From assembly GCA_003326205.1 (NCBI GenBank), contig LWTK01000011.1, forward strand, positions 1-64,000: DNA of 64,000 nt, in the 5' to 3' direction. The notes under the pieces are model-generated. The model was not told the origin of the DNA. It did no database searches and saw only the letters and a list, made by a program, of their open reading frames with translations. The DNA comes from Nostoc sp. ATCC 43529 (GTDB taxonomy: Bacteria; Cyanobacteriota; Cyanobacteriia; Cyanobacteriales; Nostocaceae). Below are positions 51,259 through 61,770 of this stretch, piece after piece (position 1 is the first letter of the stretch; each line of letters starts with the position of its first letter). The position numbers and the translations under genes are program-made.

Positions 51259-51323
51259 GTGTTGAGTCCCTCTAGCCAATTTAATGACAAAAAAAGCGGC
51301 TGGATAGCCGCAGGAAATTAATA

Positions 51324-52574
51324 ATGACACTAAACATTTTAATCGCTCCTTCTGGATTTAAAGAAAGTCTTGATGCAGAACAAGTAGCTGATTGTATAGC
51401 TACTGGTATCACCAGAGTTTTGCCAGATGTAAATATCTGTAAAGCACCCCTAGTAGATGGCGGTGAAGGCTTTACTAAAACTCTGGTAGCAGCCACAGAC
51501 GGGACTTTACATCACCTGGAAGTAACCGGGCCTGTGGGAAAAAAAGTAAAATCCCACTTTGGCTTCCTTGGTGGAACTACGAAAAAAACTGCTGTGTTAG
51601 AAATGGCGGCGGCGGCGGGGTTGCGTCTCGTACCCTCCGATATGCGAAATCCGATGATAACAACAACTTACGGCGTCGGAGAGTTAATTAAAGCTGCTTT
51701 AGATGCTGGTGCAGAACGCATTTTAGTAGGCTGCGGTGATTCTGGGACTAATGATGGTGGTGCTGGAATGGCGCAAGCTTTGGGTGTGAAGTTGTTGGAT
51801 GAGAATGGTAATGAGTTAGGTTTGGGTTGTGGCGAATTAATCAAACTCAAACGCATTGATTTCTCTGGGCGAGATTCGCGTTTAAATCAAGTCCAAATTG
51901 ATGTTGCTTGTAACTGGCATAATATCCTGTGTGGTGATAAAGGTGTGGCTAGAGTTTTCGGCCCTCAAAAAGGTGCATCCCCAGCAACAGTGGAAGCAAT
52001 GGCTTCAGCACTAGAACACTACGCCGCAGTCATCAGGACAGATTTAAATATAGATGTGCGACAAATGCCTGGTGGCGGTGCTTCTGGGGGTTTGGGTACA
52101 GGTTTACACGCTTTAATCGGGGCTAAATTATACCCACGCTACGATATCGTCATGCAGTATTTAGAATTAGATAGTCTGATCCCCAAAGCTGATTTAGTGA
52201 TTACCGCGGAGGGTTGCATCGATTTTCAAACCCCACGCGGTAAAATTCCGGCTGAAGTGGCGAAGCGTGCTAAGCGTTATAACTTACCAGTGATTGCACT
52301 TGTAGGCACCATTGGTAAAGGTGCGGAAATCAATTTCCAGCAAGGTATCGATTACTTCAACAGTATTTTGACTCATCCTTGTCAATTAAGTGAGGCGATT
52401 TCTCAAACCTCAACTTTATTAACAAATGCTGCTGAACAGGTGGCGCGGTTGTTGTTAGTCGGTAGGCAAATTAGAAGCTTTAAATCCCAGGTAAACACAC
52501 CATACAAGAAGCAAGGAACAAAATTCAAAACTAAAGATAGTTTGTCTTCTAAGGAAGCAAGCTACAGACGTTGA
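51324..52574 (+). CDS. Glycerate kinase (GlxK/GarK type)
   Basis: 416 residues; the usual family length is about 380. IAPSGFKESLDAEQVADCIA, PLVDGGEGF, VGCGDSGTNDGGAGMAQALG and PGGGASGGLGTGLHAL are diagnostic. It phosphorylates D-glycerate with ATP to 2-phosphoglycerate. The last 40 residues (SFKSQVNTPYKKQGTKFK) are basic and probably an unstructured run-on created by repeat DNA. Probably co-transcribed with the anion transporter. Confidence 0.93.
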   Translation: MTLNILIAPSGFKESLDAEQVADCIATGITRVLPDVNICKAPLVDGGEGFTKTLVAATDGTLHHLEVTGPVGKKVKSHFGFLGGTTKKTAVLEMAAAAGLRLVPSDMRNPMITTTYGVGELIKAALDAGAERILVGCGDSGTNDGGAGMAQALGVKLLDENGNELGLGCGELIKLKRIDFSGRDSRLNQVQIDVACNWHNILCGDKGVARVFGPQKGASPATVEAMASALEHYAAVIRTDLNIDVRQMPGGGASGGLGTGLHALIGAKLYPRYDIVMQYLELDSLIPKADLVITAEGCIDFQTPRGKIPAEVAKRAKRYNLPVIALVGTIGKGAEINFQQGIDYFNSILTHPCQLSEAISQTSTLLTNAAEQVARLLLVGRQIRSFKSQVNTPYKKQGTKFKTKDSLSSKEASYRR

Positions 52575-52591
52575 TTTAAGGTTAATTCGAC

Positions 52592-52698
52592 AGACCTCAC
52601 CCACCCAGCCTCCCTCTCCTGGTAGGAGAGGGAGGAGTAAGAAAAAATTAGGCTTTTTGCTCCCCTCTCCTATTAGGAGAGGGGCTGGGGGTGAGGTC
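52592..52698. repeat. REP-like palindromic repeat
   Basis: GACCTCACCC at the left pairs with GGGGTGAGGTC at the right. Inner CCTCTCCT/AGGAGAGG pairs give nested stems between convergent genes. Confidence 0.8.
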
Positions 52699-52754
52699 AA
52701 AATCTTATACATCGAACTCAAGTTAATTTATTTGTTGGAAATTACTACTCAAAA

Positions 52755-54329
52755 TTAAAATTTCAAAGTAGTTCGGATAGTTCCAACAAAAATACTGTCG
52801 TTATTGGCGTTATGTTCGGGGTTAGTAATCACAAATAATCCAGGTGTAATCGAAATATTATCTGTCACTTGAAACCGATAAAAACCTTCTATGTGCAAAG
52901 AAGTATCTGTATCAGCAATTAAACTACTATTGGTAACTTTTGGCGGCATTCCCAAAACTAAGCCAGCTAAATTACCTTTATTTCCCAAATCAGGAAAGGC
53001 TAAGCTAACAGCATAATTCAAAATCTCGGCATCATCATTTGTAACTGCTGACTCGGCTTTTGTATAACCAACCCAACCAGAGAGAACAAATTTTGGATTG
53101 ATTCGCCAGCTAGTTTCTAAGCCAAATGAATTTGCTCTAGTTGGAACATTTCCAAAAGGGCTACGGGCGGTTAAGCTACCTGTACTTCCTGTTAAATTAA
53201 CTCCAGTTTCACCAATTCCTGCATAGTAACCATGAAGATAAGTAAAAGTGATACCAAAATTATCAGTTGGTTGAAAATACAAGTGACCAAGTGCAGCAAA
53301 GTTACCATTAAATAAGCCATTATTTTCTGTGGGAACTGCTGCATCATTAGCCATATAGGCAACAGCAAGTTGAGTATTTTTATTTAGTTGATAGTTAAGC
53401 CCTAACCCGGTTCCGTCCATACTTCGTAAAATCGGATTATATCTACCAAAACGAGAAACTGCACCTCTACCACTACTCGATAAAGGATTTATTGGTTCAG
53501 CAAAATCATTTAATTCCATTTCGGCGATCGCAATTGTTGTTTTGAGCTTTTCACCAATAGGAAATGAATAATATACTTCATCCAAACCAATATCATTACC
53601 AGTATCTTCATCAAAACCCAAACGAGTCATTGTTGTTCCAGTAATACTCTCATCAAATTCTGGGATATTTCCCGATTCTAAGCGGAAGTTTAATTCATCT
53701 TTTCCGGTGAAGCTGGTGACAAAATTTAAACGTACACGCTGGGCAAATATGGGATTATTATCTAATTTAGAATTGTTATCTCGATTATCATCGCCATCAG
53801 CAGTATTTTCGCCAAAAATACTAGCAGCAGTCAAAATTGCTTCAGCTTCCAGTTTTGTTGTTGGCGAGAATTGATTGGCTTCTAGCTGGGACGTTCTATT
53901 TTCTAAAGTATCGACCCGGCTGCGTAATGTTCCTAATTCTGAGGAAAATTCTGTTTGTAGTTTTTGAATTAAATCCAAATCTTCTTTGGTTGTAAAACTG
54001 TTGTTTTCTGTGCCAATTAATTTTTGTAATTCTGTTAAACAAGCATTCAAATTAGCTGCCAATTCATAACGTGTCATTGCACGCTCTCCACGATAGCTTC
54101 CGTTCGGATAACCAACAATACAACCATATTTTTCAATGAGCGATCGTAAAGCCTGAAATGCCCAGTCTGTAGGTTGTACGTCAGATAGTTGAGAAACAGA
54201 TGTTAGTTGTGATGTTGCTTCTAGATAAGGCTGTTGCTGATTTTCTACAGCAAAAATTGGTGCAATAATACAGACTGAAGCGACGCTTAAGCTGGATGTT
54301 AAGATGAACAACCGAGAAATTATATTCAT
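52755..54329 (-). CDS. SLH-domain iron-uptake porin (OprB-type)
   Basis: 524 residues from the ATG at 54,329 (12 more codons are possible). It has a signal peptide, then an SLH domain (about 50-105: VQPTDWAFQALRSLIEKYGC, YRGERAMTRYELA), a coiled coil (about 125-160, LGTLRSRVDTLENRTSQLEA) and a C-terminal beta-barrel ending in Phe (TIRTTLKF), the sorting signal for outer-membrane barrels. This is the major porin type of cyanobacteria; related proteins are linked to inorganic iron uptake. Divergent spacing leaves a long upstream region. Confidence 0.93.
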   Translation of the reverse strand: MNIISRLFILTSSLSVASVCIIAPIFAVENQQQPYLEATSQLTSVSQLSDVQPTDWAFQALRSLIEKYGCIVGYPNGSYRGERAMTRYELAANLNACLTELQKLIGTENNSFTTKEDLDLIQKLQTEFSSELGTLRSRVDTLENRTSQLEANQFSPTTKLEAEAILTAASIFGENTADGDDNRDNNSKLDNNPIFAQRVRLNFVTSFTGKDELNFRLESGNIPEFDESITGTTMTRLGFDEDTGNDIGLDEVYYSFPIGEKLKTTIAIAEMELNDFAEPINPLSSSGRGAVSRFGRYNPILRSMDGTGLGLNYQLNKNTQLAVAYMANDAAVPTENNGLFNGNFAALGHLYFQPTDNFGITFTYLHGYYAGIGETGVNLTGSTGSLTARSPFGNVPTRANSFGLETSWRINPKFVLSGWVGYTKAESAVTNDDAEILNYAVSLAFPDLGNKGNLAGLVLGMPPKVTNSSLIADTDTSLHIEGFYRFQVTDNISITPGLFVITNPEHNANNDSIFVGTIRTTLKF

Positions 54330-54888
54330 TTTTACTGCAACGAAAAATACAAAAACACGATTCACTTTTAGAATAAATTAACATATTTTTATACAATAAA
54401 TGATGAGAATTTTCTCATTCTTTATTGTTGATAAATTCATCTTTTTATGAATTAGCTATGATGATATTCCTAATATTAAAATCTATAGATTAGATATAGC
54501 AGTATTGGTTATTAAAATAAAAAATTAATTATGTATAAAATGAAAGATAATTGTATATATAGCAGTCCTAAATGAGTTACGAACAAAAAGATCCCCGACT
54601 TCTTCAAAAAGTCGGGGATCTGAGCCTCTCGATGGAGAGTAAATCAAATACGCTTGGTATTAAGGCTAAAAATTAAAACTGGCGTAGGTTGGCTTGAGGA
54701 AGGTAGCAAGATCCCGCAGGGGAACCCAACATTATTAAGGCTTTGTTGGGTTTCGCAGTCGCTCAAACGCTACTACTATTCTTCTTAACCCAATACCGTT
54801 CAGTTAAGCTTTTTTCTCTTTCCCTGCTTCCCCTGCCTCCCCTGCCTGCCTTAACAAATAAACTTCCACAAAGCCAAGCGTATTGCCT
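54330..54888. other. Repeat-rich spacer upstream of the porin
   Basis: It holds a hairpin (54,590-54,620, GATCCCCGACTT ... AAGTCGGGGATC), a degenerate copy of the GTAGGTTGG palindrome (about 54,682-54,780) and a lone ATACCGTTCAGTTAAGC end (54,790-54,808) of the MITE-like family. No gene is seen. Confidence 0.6.
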
Positions 54889-55017
54889 CATAGCGCAATA
54901 CGGTTCAGTTAAGCATTTTTTCTTCTCTTTGCGTCCTTTGCGTCCTTTGCGGTTCGTTAAAAAAATTGACTTTGGCAAAGAGTTTTAGCCTTAACTGAAC
55001 CGTATTGCCTTATAGCG
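54889..55017. repeat. MITE-like element, copy B
   Basis: TAGCGCAATACGGTTCAG at the left and CTGAACCGTATTGCCTTATA at the right are inverted copies framing about 90 bp with repeated GCGTCCTTT words. Confidence 0.82.
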
Positions 55018-55029
55018 TCTTCTACAAAA

Positions 55030-55066
55030 AAAGAAGTCAGGACTGACATAGACAGCCCTGACTTCC
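55030..55066. terminator. Hairpin near the wecA-like gene end
   Basis: AGAAGTCAGGACTG and the complementary CAGCCCTGACTTC arms form a strong stem about 75 bp beyond the wecA-like stop. Orientation is not certain. Confidence 0.55.
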
Positions 55067-55139
55067 CACGTACAATGATTACTATTCCTAATCACTGAGG
55101 ATTTTATTTTTTAAAAGTCCTTATACCCGTGAAAGTGTA

Positions 55140-56234
55140 CTAATGTTTTTGACGTATCCTTTGCCACACAGTAAAACCCAAAAGCATGATAATACTACTG
55201 GCGGTAGCTAACATTACAGCGAAAGTCATACCTTGTATTCTCATTGCTAGCAAGTTGCAAACCAAAGTAATACCCCACAGTGTGAATGCTGCATGACGTT
55301 GGGAGAGTCCCCAAGCTAGCAAGCGGTGGTGTAGGTGGTCTTTGCCAGGAGTGCTTAGAGGGTTATTTCCTGCTAATAGCCGCCGTACAAATACTTGAGT
55401 AGTATCTAGTACTGGCAACAGCAGAAATAAAACTGTGGGTACGAGGGCGTAGACTGTGTTTTGTTGTAGTTTGCCTAAAATACTAGTTGCTGCCAAGACA
55501 TAGCCGAAAAAGTATGCTCCAGCATCACCCATAATAATCCGTGACGGATGGAAGTTGTGGCGTAAAAAGCCCAGTGCCGCACCCCCCAAGGCTGCCAAAA
55601 CTAAAGTTGCCGCTGCACGGTTGTTAAATTGCGCTGCAACCCCTAACAAACTCATGGCGGTAATAAAGCTGATTCCTCCCGCCAAACCATCCATACCATC
55701 CATCAAGTTGATGGCGTTGGTAATCCCAACTACCCATATTACTGTCAGGCACATGGACAAAAGCGAGTCGATGGGTGTGCCAAACAGGACTTTGACACTG
55801 ATCCCGTTAGCTACTAGTAACAATGCCGTGACAATTTGTGCCCACAAACGAACGGAGGGCGGTAAACCGAACTGGTCGTCAATAAAGCCCACTAGAACTA
55901 ATATTGAACCCCCCAACAGAATAGTTAGCACCTGAGCCAATACATTTTGGAGTTCGATAGGTCGTAAAAGACTGGCTAATACCAGCGCGGCAATTACGCC
56001 CGCGTAGATAGCTAGCCCTCCTGCATTGGGCAAAGGTTCTCGGTTGAGCCGCCGTGCGTTGGGTTGGTCTGCCCAACCTACTCGCAAAGCGAATTTGCGT
56101 ACAGTCGGAATTAAACGCCAGGTTACAAGCCAAGCTAAGAGGAACGTGAATACCACTGCCAACCAGCCGGTGCCGCTAGGTTCGGCAATACCAAGGGATT
56201 TAAGGGAGTTGTCTAGGTTCATCTCCCAATTCAA
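55140..56234 (-). CDS. Polyprenyl-phosphate GlcNAc-1-phosphate transferase (WecA/MraY family)
   Basis: 364 residues with about eleven membrane helices. The family's Asp and His loops are present: [32 protein letters not shown] and the HLHHRL His motif. It moves a HexNAc-1-phosphate from a UDP-sugar to polyprenyl phosphate, starting assembly of cell-surface polysaccharide. The sugar is inferred from resemblance to WecA/TagO rather than MraY. It is divergent from groEL. Confidence 0.9.
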   Translation of the reverse strand: MNWEMNLDNSLKSLGIAEPSGTGWLAVVFTFLLAWLVTWRLIPTVRKFALRVGWADQPNARRLNREPLPNAGGLAIYAGVIAALVLASLLRPIELQNVLAQVLTILLGGSILVLVGFIDDQFGLPPSVRLWAQIVTALLLVANGISVKVLFGTPIDSLLSMCLTVIWVVGITNAINLMDGMDGLAGGISFITAMSLLGVAAQFNNRAAATLVLAALGGAALGFLRHNFHPSRIIMGDAGAYFFGYVLAATSILGKLQQNTVYALVPTVLFLLLPVLDTTQVFVRRLLAGNNPLSTPGKDHLHHRLLAWGLSQRHAAFTLWGITLVCNLLAMRIQGMTFAVMLATASSIIMLLGFTVWQRIRQKH

Positions 56235-56319
56235 GCATTACTGCCAGTATTTAATATGAGGATCACCTGTATATTAATCAATTTTTCATTTCCATTTGTA
56301 ACTTGACTTGCTGGAGACA

Positions 56320-56346
56320 TTAGCACTCTTGACCTGTGAGTGCTAA
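56320..56346. promoter_or_regulatory. CIRCE operator for HrcA
   Basis: TTAGCACTC (56,320-56,328), nine bases, GAGTGCTAA (56,338-56,346): a perfect CIRCE inverted repeat 32 bp ahead of the groEL ATG. It indicates heat-shock control by the HrcA repressor. Confidence 0.95.
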
Positions 56347-56375
56347 ATTGTCTAATGGAAGCGCTTGAGAAATAA

Positions 56376-58040
<1,665 letters not shown>

Positions 58041-58144
58041 GCTCTGCTTACCCAAAGAATTCAGAATCCAGAATTCAGAATTCAGAACTAGAGCCGGAAA
58101 TGTCTCTGGCTCTGCTCCTGGATCTTAAGATAAGTATTTTTGAA

Positions 58145-58177
58145 GCAGTTTGTCTTGTCAAGGCAAACTGTTTTTTA
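58145..58177 (+). terminator. Rho-independent terminator of groEL
   Basis: CAGTTTGTCTTG pairs with AAGGCAAACTG, followed by six T. Confidence 0.85.
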
Positions 58178-58285
58178 TACCATTGCTGATTCAGAAGCAA
58201 TATGTTATCTCTATTGCTGGTAACTTACCAAAAGTAGATAAACTTACACCATTTTCAAAAATATTTGCTACACATGAATCGGCTG

Positions 58286-58311
58286 TAGGGGCGTACAGCT
58301 GTACGCCCCTA
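58286..58311. repeat. 26-bp perfect palindrome, copy 2
   Basis: TAGGGGCGTACAG and its exact reverse complement meet at the centre. See copy 1 at 39,564. Confidence 0.9.
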
Positions 58312-58510
58312 CCCACAGTTGTGTCGCATTTTGATTTCAAATTGGTATTAATTATGCAAGTTTTCAGTAATTAGATGTAAATATGACTGACTACTAACAA
58401 AATGTTGATGCTTAAATTAGCTACGTAAATAATTACAGAATTTAGAAATCACCACCTTTTTATTAATTTTTGTAAAATAACGTGTATGTCATTTGCCCTC
58501 CGTCATTTAC

Positions 58511-58561
58511 TAATGACCAATGACCAATGACTAATGACCAATGACTAATGACTAATGACTA
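58511..58561. repeat. CTAATGA/CCAATGA heptamer array
   Basis: Seven tandem heptamers directly upstream of corA, the reverse complement of the unit at 38,399. The rest of 58,178-58,575 has no gene. Confidence 0.9.
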
Positions 58562-58575
58562 TTAGGTAATATTTC

Positions 58576-59718
58576 ATGCCACGAAAATTGCGCCGCGCTC
58601 TAAAAGCAGTAACAAAGGCATTTGAAGATGAGTTCCATCACCAACCTGGAACTGTACCAGGAACGATTTTTATTGATGCAGACGCTCCACCGCCAATAAT
58701 TTTCTTGATTGACTATTGCCAGACGAATTTTATTCGCGAACAAATAGCAACTCCAGAAGAATGTATTCCATATCTAAATAGGGAAAGCGTTTCATGGGTA
58801 GATGTACAAGGTTTAGGTAGTAAAGATATATTACAAAGATTGGGTCGAGTTTTTGATTTACATCCTCTTGTTTTAGAAGATGTGGTCAATGTACCAGAGC
58901 GTCCGAAAACAGAAGATTATGAAGACCAATTACTTTTCATTTCTCGCATGGTAGTGCCAAAGGAAAAAACCTGTGGTTTTTATAGTGAACAAGTAAGTTT
59001 AATTTTGGGTAAAAATTATTTGCTGACAGTCCAAGAAGAACCAGAGCATGATTGCTTTGAACCAGTGCGATCGCGAATTGAAAAAGGCAAAGGCATCATC
59101 CGGACTCAAAAAGCCGATTATTTAGCTTATGCTCTGTTAGATGCCATTATTGATGGCTATTTTCCAGTACTAGAACTTTATGGTGAGCGAATTGAAGAAT
59201 TAGAAGAGGAAGTAATAGTTAAACCTACTCCGCAAACACTACAAAGTATTTATCAAATTAGGCGAGAATTACTACAATTACGTCGTGCTATCTGGCCGCA
59301 GCGAGATGCAATTAATTCGTTGATTCGTGATGGTAGCGATCTGGTTAGTGAAGATGTGCGAATTTACCTGCGAGATTGTTATGACCATGCAGTGCAAGTC
59401 ATGGATATGGTGGAAACTTACCGAGAACTAGCATCTGGATTAATGGATGTATATCTTTCAGCGGTGAGCAACAAAATGAATGAAATCATGAAAGTGTTAA
59501 CAGTGGTTTCGTCAATTTTTATTCCATTGACTTTTGTTGCCGGAATATATGGTATGAATTTCAATACCGAGAAATCACCATATAATATGCCTGAATTAAA
59601 TTGGTATTGGGGCTATCCATTGTGTTGGGCATTAATGTTAGCGATCGCACTTGGTTTAGTATGCTTTTTTTGGCAACGAGGCTGGCTGCAAAATTCTGTC
59701 CCAGTTAAACGTGATTGA
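58576..59718 (+). CDS. corA: Magnesium/cobalt transporter CorA
   Basis: 380 residues. The large cytoplasmic alpha/beta domain with its long helix is followed by two C-terminal membrane helices; the pore signature YGMNF lies in FVAGIYGMNFNTE, with the second helix after ELNWYWGYPLCW. It forms a pentameric Mg2+ channel gated by cytoplasmic Mg2+. A basic N-terminus of about 20 residues is present. Ends VPVKRD. Confidence 0.95.
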   Translation: MPRKLRRALKAVTKAFEDEFHHQPGTVPGTIFIDADAPPPIIFLIDYCQTNFIREQIATPEECIPYLNRESVSWVDVQGLGSKDILQRLGRVFDLHPLVLEDVVNVPERPKTEDYEDQLLFISRMVVPKEKTCGFYSEQVSLILGKNYLLTVQEEPEHDCFEPVRSRIEKGKGIIRTQKADYLAYALLDAIIDGYFPVLELYGERIEELEEEVIVKPTPQTLQSIYQIRRELLQLRRAIWPQRDAINSLIRDGSDLVSEDVRIYLRDCYDHAVQVMDMVETYRELASGLMDVYLSAVSNKMNEIMKVLTVVSSIFIPLTFVAGIYGMNFNTEKSPYNMPELNWYWGYPLCWALMLAIALGLVCFFWQRGWLQNSVPVKRD

Positions 59719-59782
59719 AGATTGCAGGCGATCGCTAAGTCGAATATACATTCATTAGTACGGGAGTTAATATTTTAGAATT

Positions 59783-60475
59783 ATGAGGAGTAGCGACCAG
59801 AATTTAATAATTTTGACGATTTATATTATTGTTGTCTCCTATGTTTTTAACCGGATGGTTGAATCCATCGACGACCAAATTAAATTTGAGTTTAAAAAAG
59901 GAACTGTTGACGCTCAGCTAAAAGAACAAAATCTCGACGACAAAATTGGAATTTCCTTTAAATTCAAATCTTCATACCCAATTGACGACCTCAAAGATTT
60001 ATCGCTGAGTATTGAAAATAAATCTGATGATATCGCCGTATACGTTGATTGGGACAATAGCTCTTTGGTAGTTGAACATAGCAAACAATCGCGTCGAGTA
60101 ATTCGCAAATCACCAGACTTAACCCGCGACTTAGCTGTACCCCAAAGCCCTAGCTTGATTGTTCCGAAAAAAACACTTTCTGAGACAGTAACAGCAGAAG
60201 ATGTTTTGCAGCGCCAAGAAAATGGAACCTACTCAGCTAAAAAACCACTAATTGATATCAATGGACTGCAAAAAGGGCAAAAAAAATTGTACAACGACTT
60301 TATAAATAGAAGAAAGGAGTTAGACTTTTCCCTACAATTAGTATTAAGAGTATCTGAGGTGCGTGTAGGTTTAGCTCCTGGTGTTAATTTCCCTCCTATT
60401 AGCATTATCAATTGTCCTTTCACAGTCAGAAAACTACCTTGGACTTACGCCCTACCTTGGAATAAAAAGAAGTAA
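59783..60475 (+). CDS. Hypothetical protein with N-terminal membrane anchor
   Basis: 230 residues. A signal anchor (about 7-24, LIILTIYIIVVSYVF) is followed by a beta-rich domain (FEFKKGTVDAQ, ISFKFKSSYPIDDLKDLSLS) and a Lys-rich linker, and the end is PWTYALPWNKKK. No family is recognised. It is expected to face the periplasm or to be cytosol-tethered. Confidence 0.6.
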   Translation: MRSSDQNLIILTIYIIVVSYVFNRMVESIDDQIKFEFKKGTVDAQLKEQNLDDKIGISFKFKSSYPIDDLKDLSLSIENKSDDIAVYVDWDNSSLVVEHSKQSRRVIRKSPDLTRDLAVPQSPSLIVPKKTLSETVTAEDVLQRQENGTYSAKKPLIDINGLQKGQKKLYNDFINRRKELDFSLQLVLRVSEVRVGLAPGVNFPPISIINCPFTVRKLPWTYALPWNKKK

Positions 60476-60589
60476 TAAGCTGCCGTGCATCCAAAGCAGC
60501 ACATCTTTTTATGTTGGTTGTTGACTATTGACTGTTAACAACCAACAGCAAACTTAACACAGTACGCCATCCAAGATTACACTAAATGT

Positions 60590-61031
60590 AGGGAGAGAGT
60601 AGGCGCAGGCGGTTGCAGATCGGTGATAGCCACTGGTTTGAGGAAAGTCCGGACTCCCGAAAGACCAAACTTGCTGGATAACGTCCAGTGCGAGCGATCG
60701 TGAGGATAGTGCCACAGAAAGATACCGCCAAAACAAGTCAAAAGTAAAAACTAAAAAGGTAAAAGAAAGATTTTTTCTTTTCACTTTTGCCTTTTGCCTT
60801 TTGCCTTTTGCCTTTTTTGGTAAGGGTGCAAAGGTGCGGTAAGAGCGCACCAGCAGTATCGAGAGGTGCTGGCTCGGTAAACCCCGGTTGGGAGCAAGGC
60901 CGAAGGAACTACGGTTGGTCTTTTACCAGTTCCGCTCAACAAGAGCCGCTAGAGGCGTCTGGTAACAGGCGTCCCAGATAGATAACTGCCCTCGTAAGAG
61001 AACAGAACCCGGCTTATGTCCTGCTCTTTCC
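60590..61031 (+). ncRNA. rnpB: RNase P RNA, bacterial type A
   Basis: Conserved landmarks are GAGGAAAGTCCGGACTCCC near the 5' end, GGTAAACCCCGG with the following GGAGCAAGGC core, and AGAACAGAACCCGGCTTATG at the 3' end. It is the catalytic RNA that trims 5' leaders from tRNA precursors. The P12-like arm contains an insertion of tandem CCTTTTG heptamers (about 60,784-60,815) pairing with an AAAAGGTAAAAGA strand, as described for rnpB of heterocyst-forming cyanobacteria. Ends are approximate within a few bases. Confidence 0.95.
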
Positions 61032-61037
61032 TTCAAA

Positions 61038-61080
61038 ATGGAGTATCAAACTTTTTCGGTTTGTACTCCATTATTTTTTT
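61038..61080 (+). terminator. Rho-independent terminator of rnpB
   Basis: ATGGAGTATCAAAC pairs with GTTTGTACTCCAT around TTTTTCG, then ATTTTTTTT. Confidence 0.9.
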
Positions 61081-61328
61081 TGTACCTATTTGTTAGGACT
61101 TACGCAAAAACTCTCTGAAACTCTTATTTCTTTGTGTCCGCCAATAATATCACTAACACCTCTAGTGGCGGTAGAGATTTTACTTGAATAATGGGTAGAT
61201 CTGAATTAATATTTGTTGCAAATTTTTTGATGTCCTTATTTAGGAGGTAACATTAATGACTTGTAACCTGCAAAAAAAAACAATTACGTAGATGAGGCTT
61301 ACAGGTTAACTGCATAAGGCAAAAAAGA
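61081..61328. other. Leader region of the EACC1-caspase pair
   Basis: AT-rich. AGGAGG at 61,242-61,247 lies too far from the next ATG to act on it. No gene is seen. Confidence 0.4.
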
Positions 61329-61709
61329 ATGGCGAACAAATCTAATGTAAAACTTACATTCAATTTCAACGATCCAAATTTAGAACCTGGAGAGCAAGAT
61401 GAGCAAGTTCAATGGTTTATAGCTGAACTGAAAGAGATGGATGAAATAGAAAATGTTGCTCATGTATACGATCCTAATCCTCCAGAAGGCAATAAAGCTT
61501 TAGGTGGTTTTTTACTAGGAATGTTAACAGCAGAATTCAATATAGAGAATACAAAGAAATTATTCAGTTTTCTGGGTGAGCGTCTCGGCGGAAAGTCTAT
61601 TCAGCTAGAGGTAGAAGCAAACGGTAAAAAATTGAAAGTATCTGCTCATAGTCGAGAAGAACTAGAACTAGCTATTAAAGCTGCTCAAGAATTCATAGCA
61701 GATAAATAA
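61329..61709 (+). CDS. EACC1-like (effector-associated constant component 1) protein
   Basis: 126 residues. The pattern fits EACC1, a small alpha/beta protein that accompanies caspase-like and other effectors in bacterial conflict systems: an N-terminal strand (KLTFNFNDPN), EQVQWFIAELKEM, a Gly-rich hydrophobic element (ALGGFLLGMLTAEF), then FSFLGERLGGKSIQLEVEA and the ending SREELELAIKAAQEFI. It lies 61 nt ahead of a caspase-like gene, the usual partner. A membrane-inserting or adaptor role is proposed for the family; the assignment here is by eye. Confidence 0.72.
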   Translation: MANKSNVKLTFNFNDPNLEPGEQDEQVQWFIAELKEMDEIENVAHVYDPNPPEGNKALGGFLLGMLTAEFNIENTKKLFSFLGERLGGKSIQLEVEANGKKLKVSAHSREELELAIKAAQEFIADK

Positions 61710-61770
61710 AAGTGTTATGAAAAATAAAAAATAATTTTTAAAAGTTTTAGTACAAGATAGAGATATTAGA

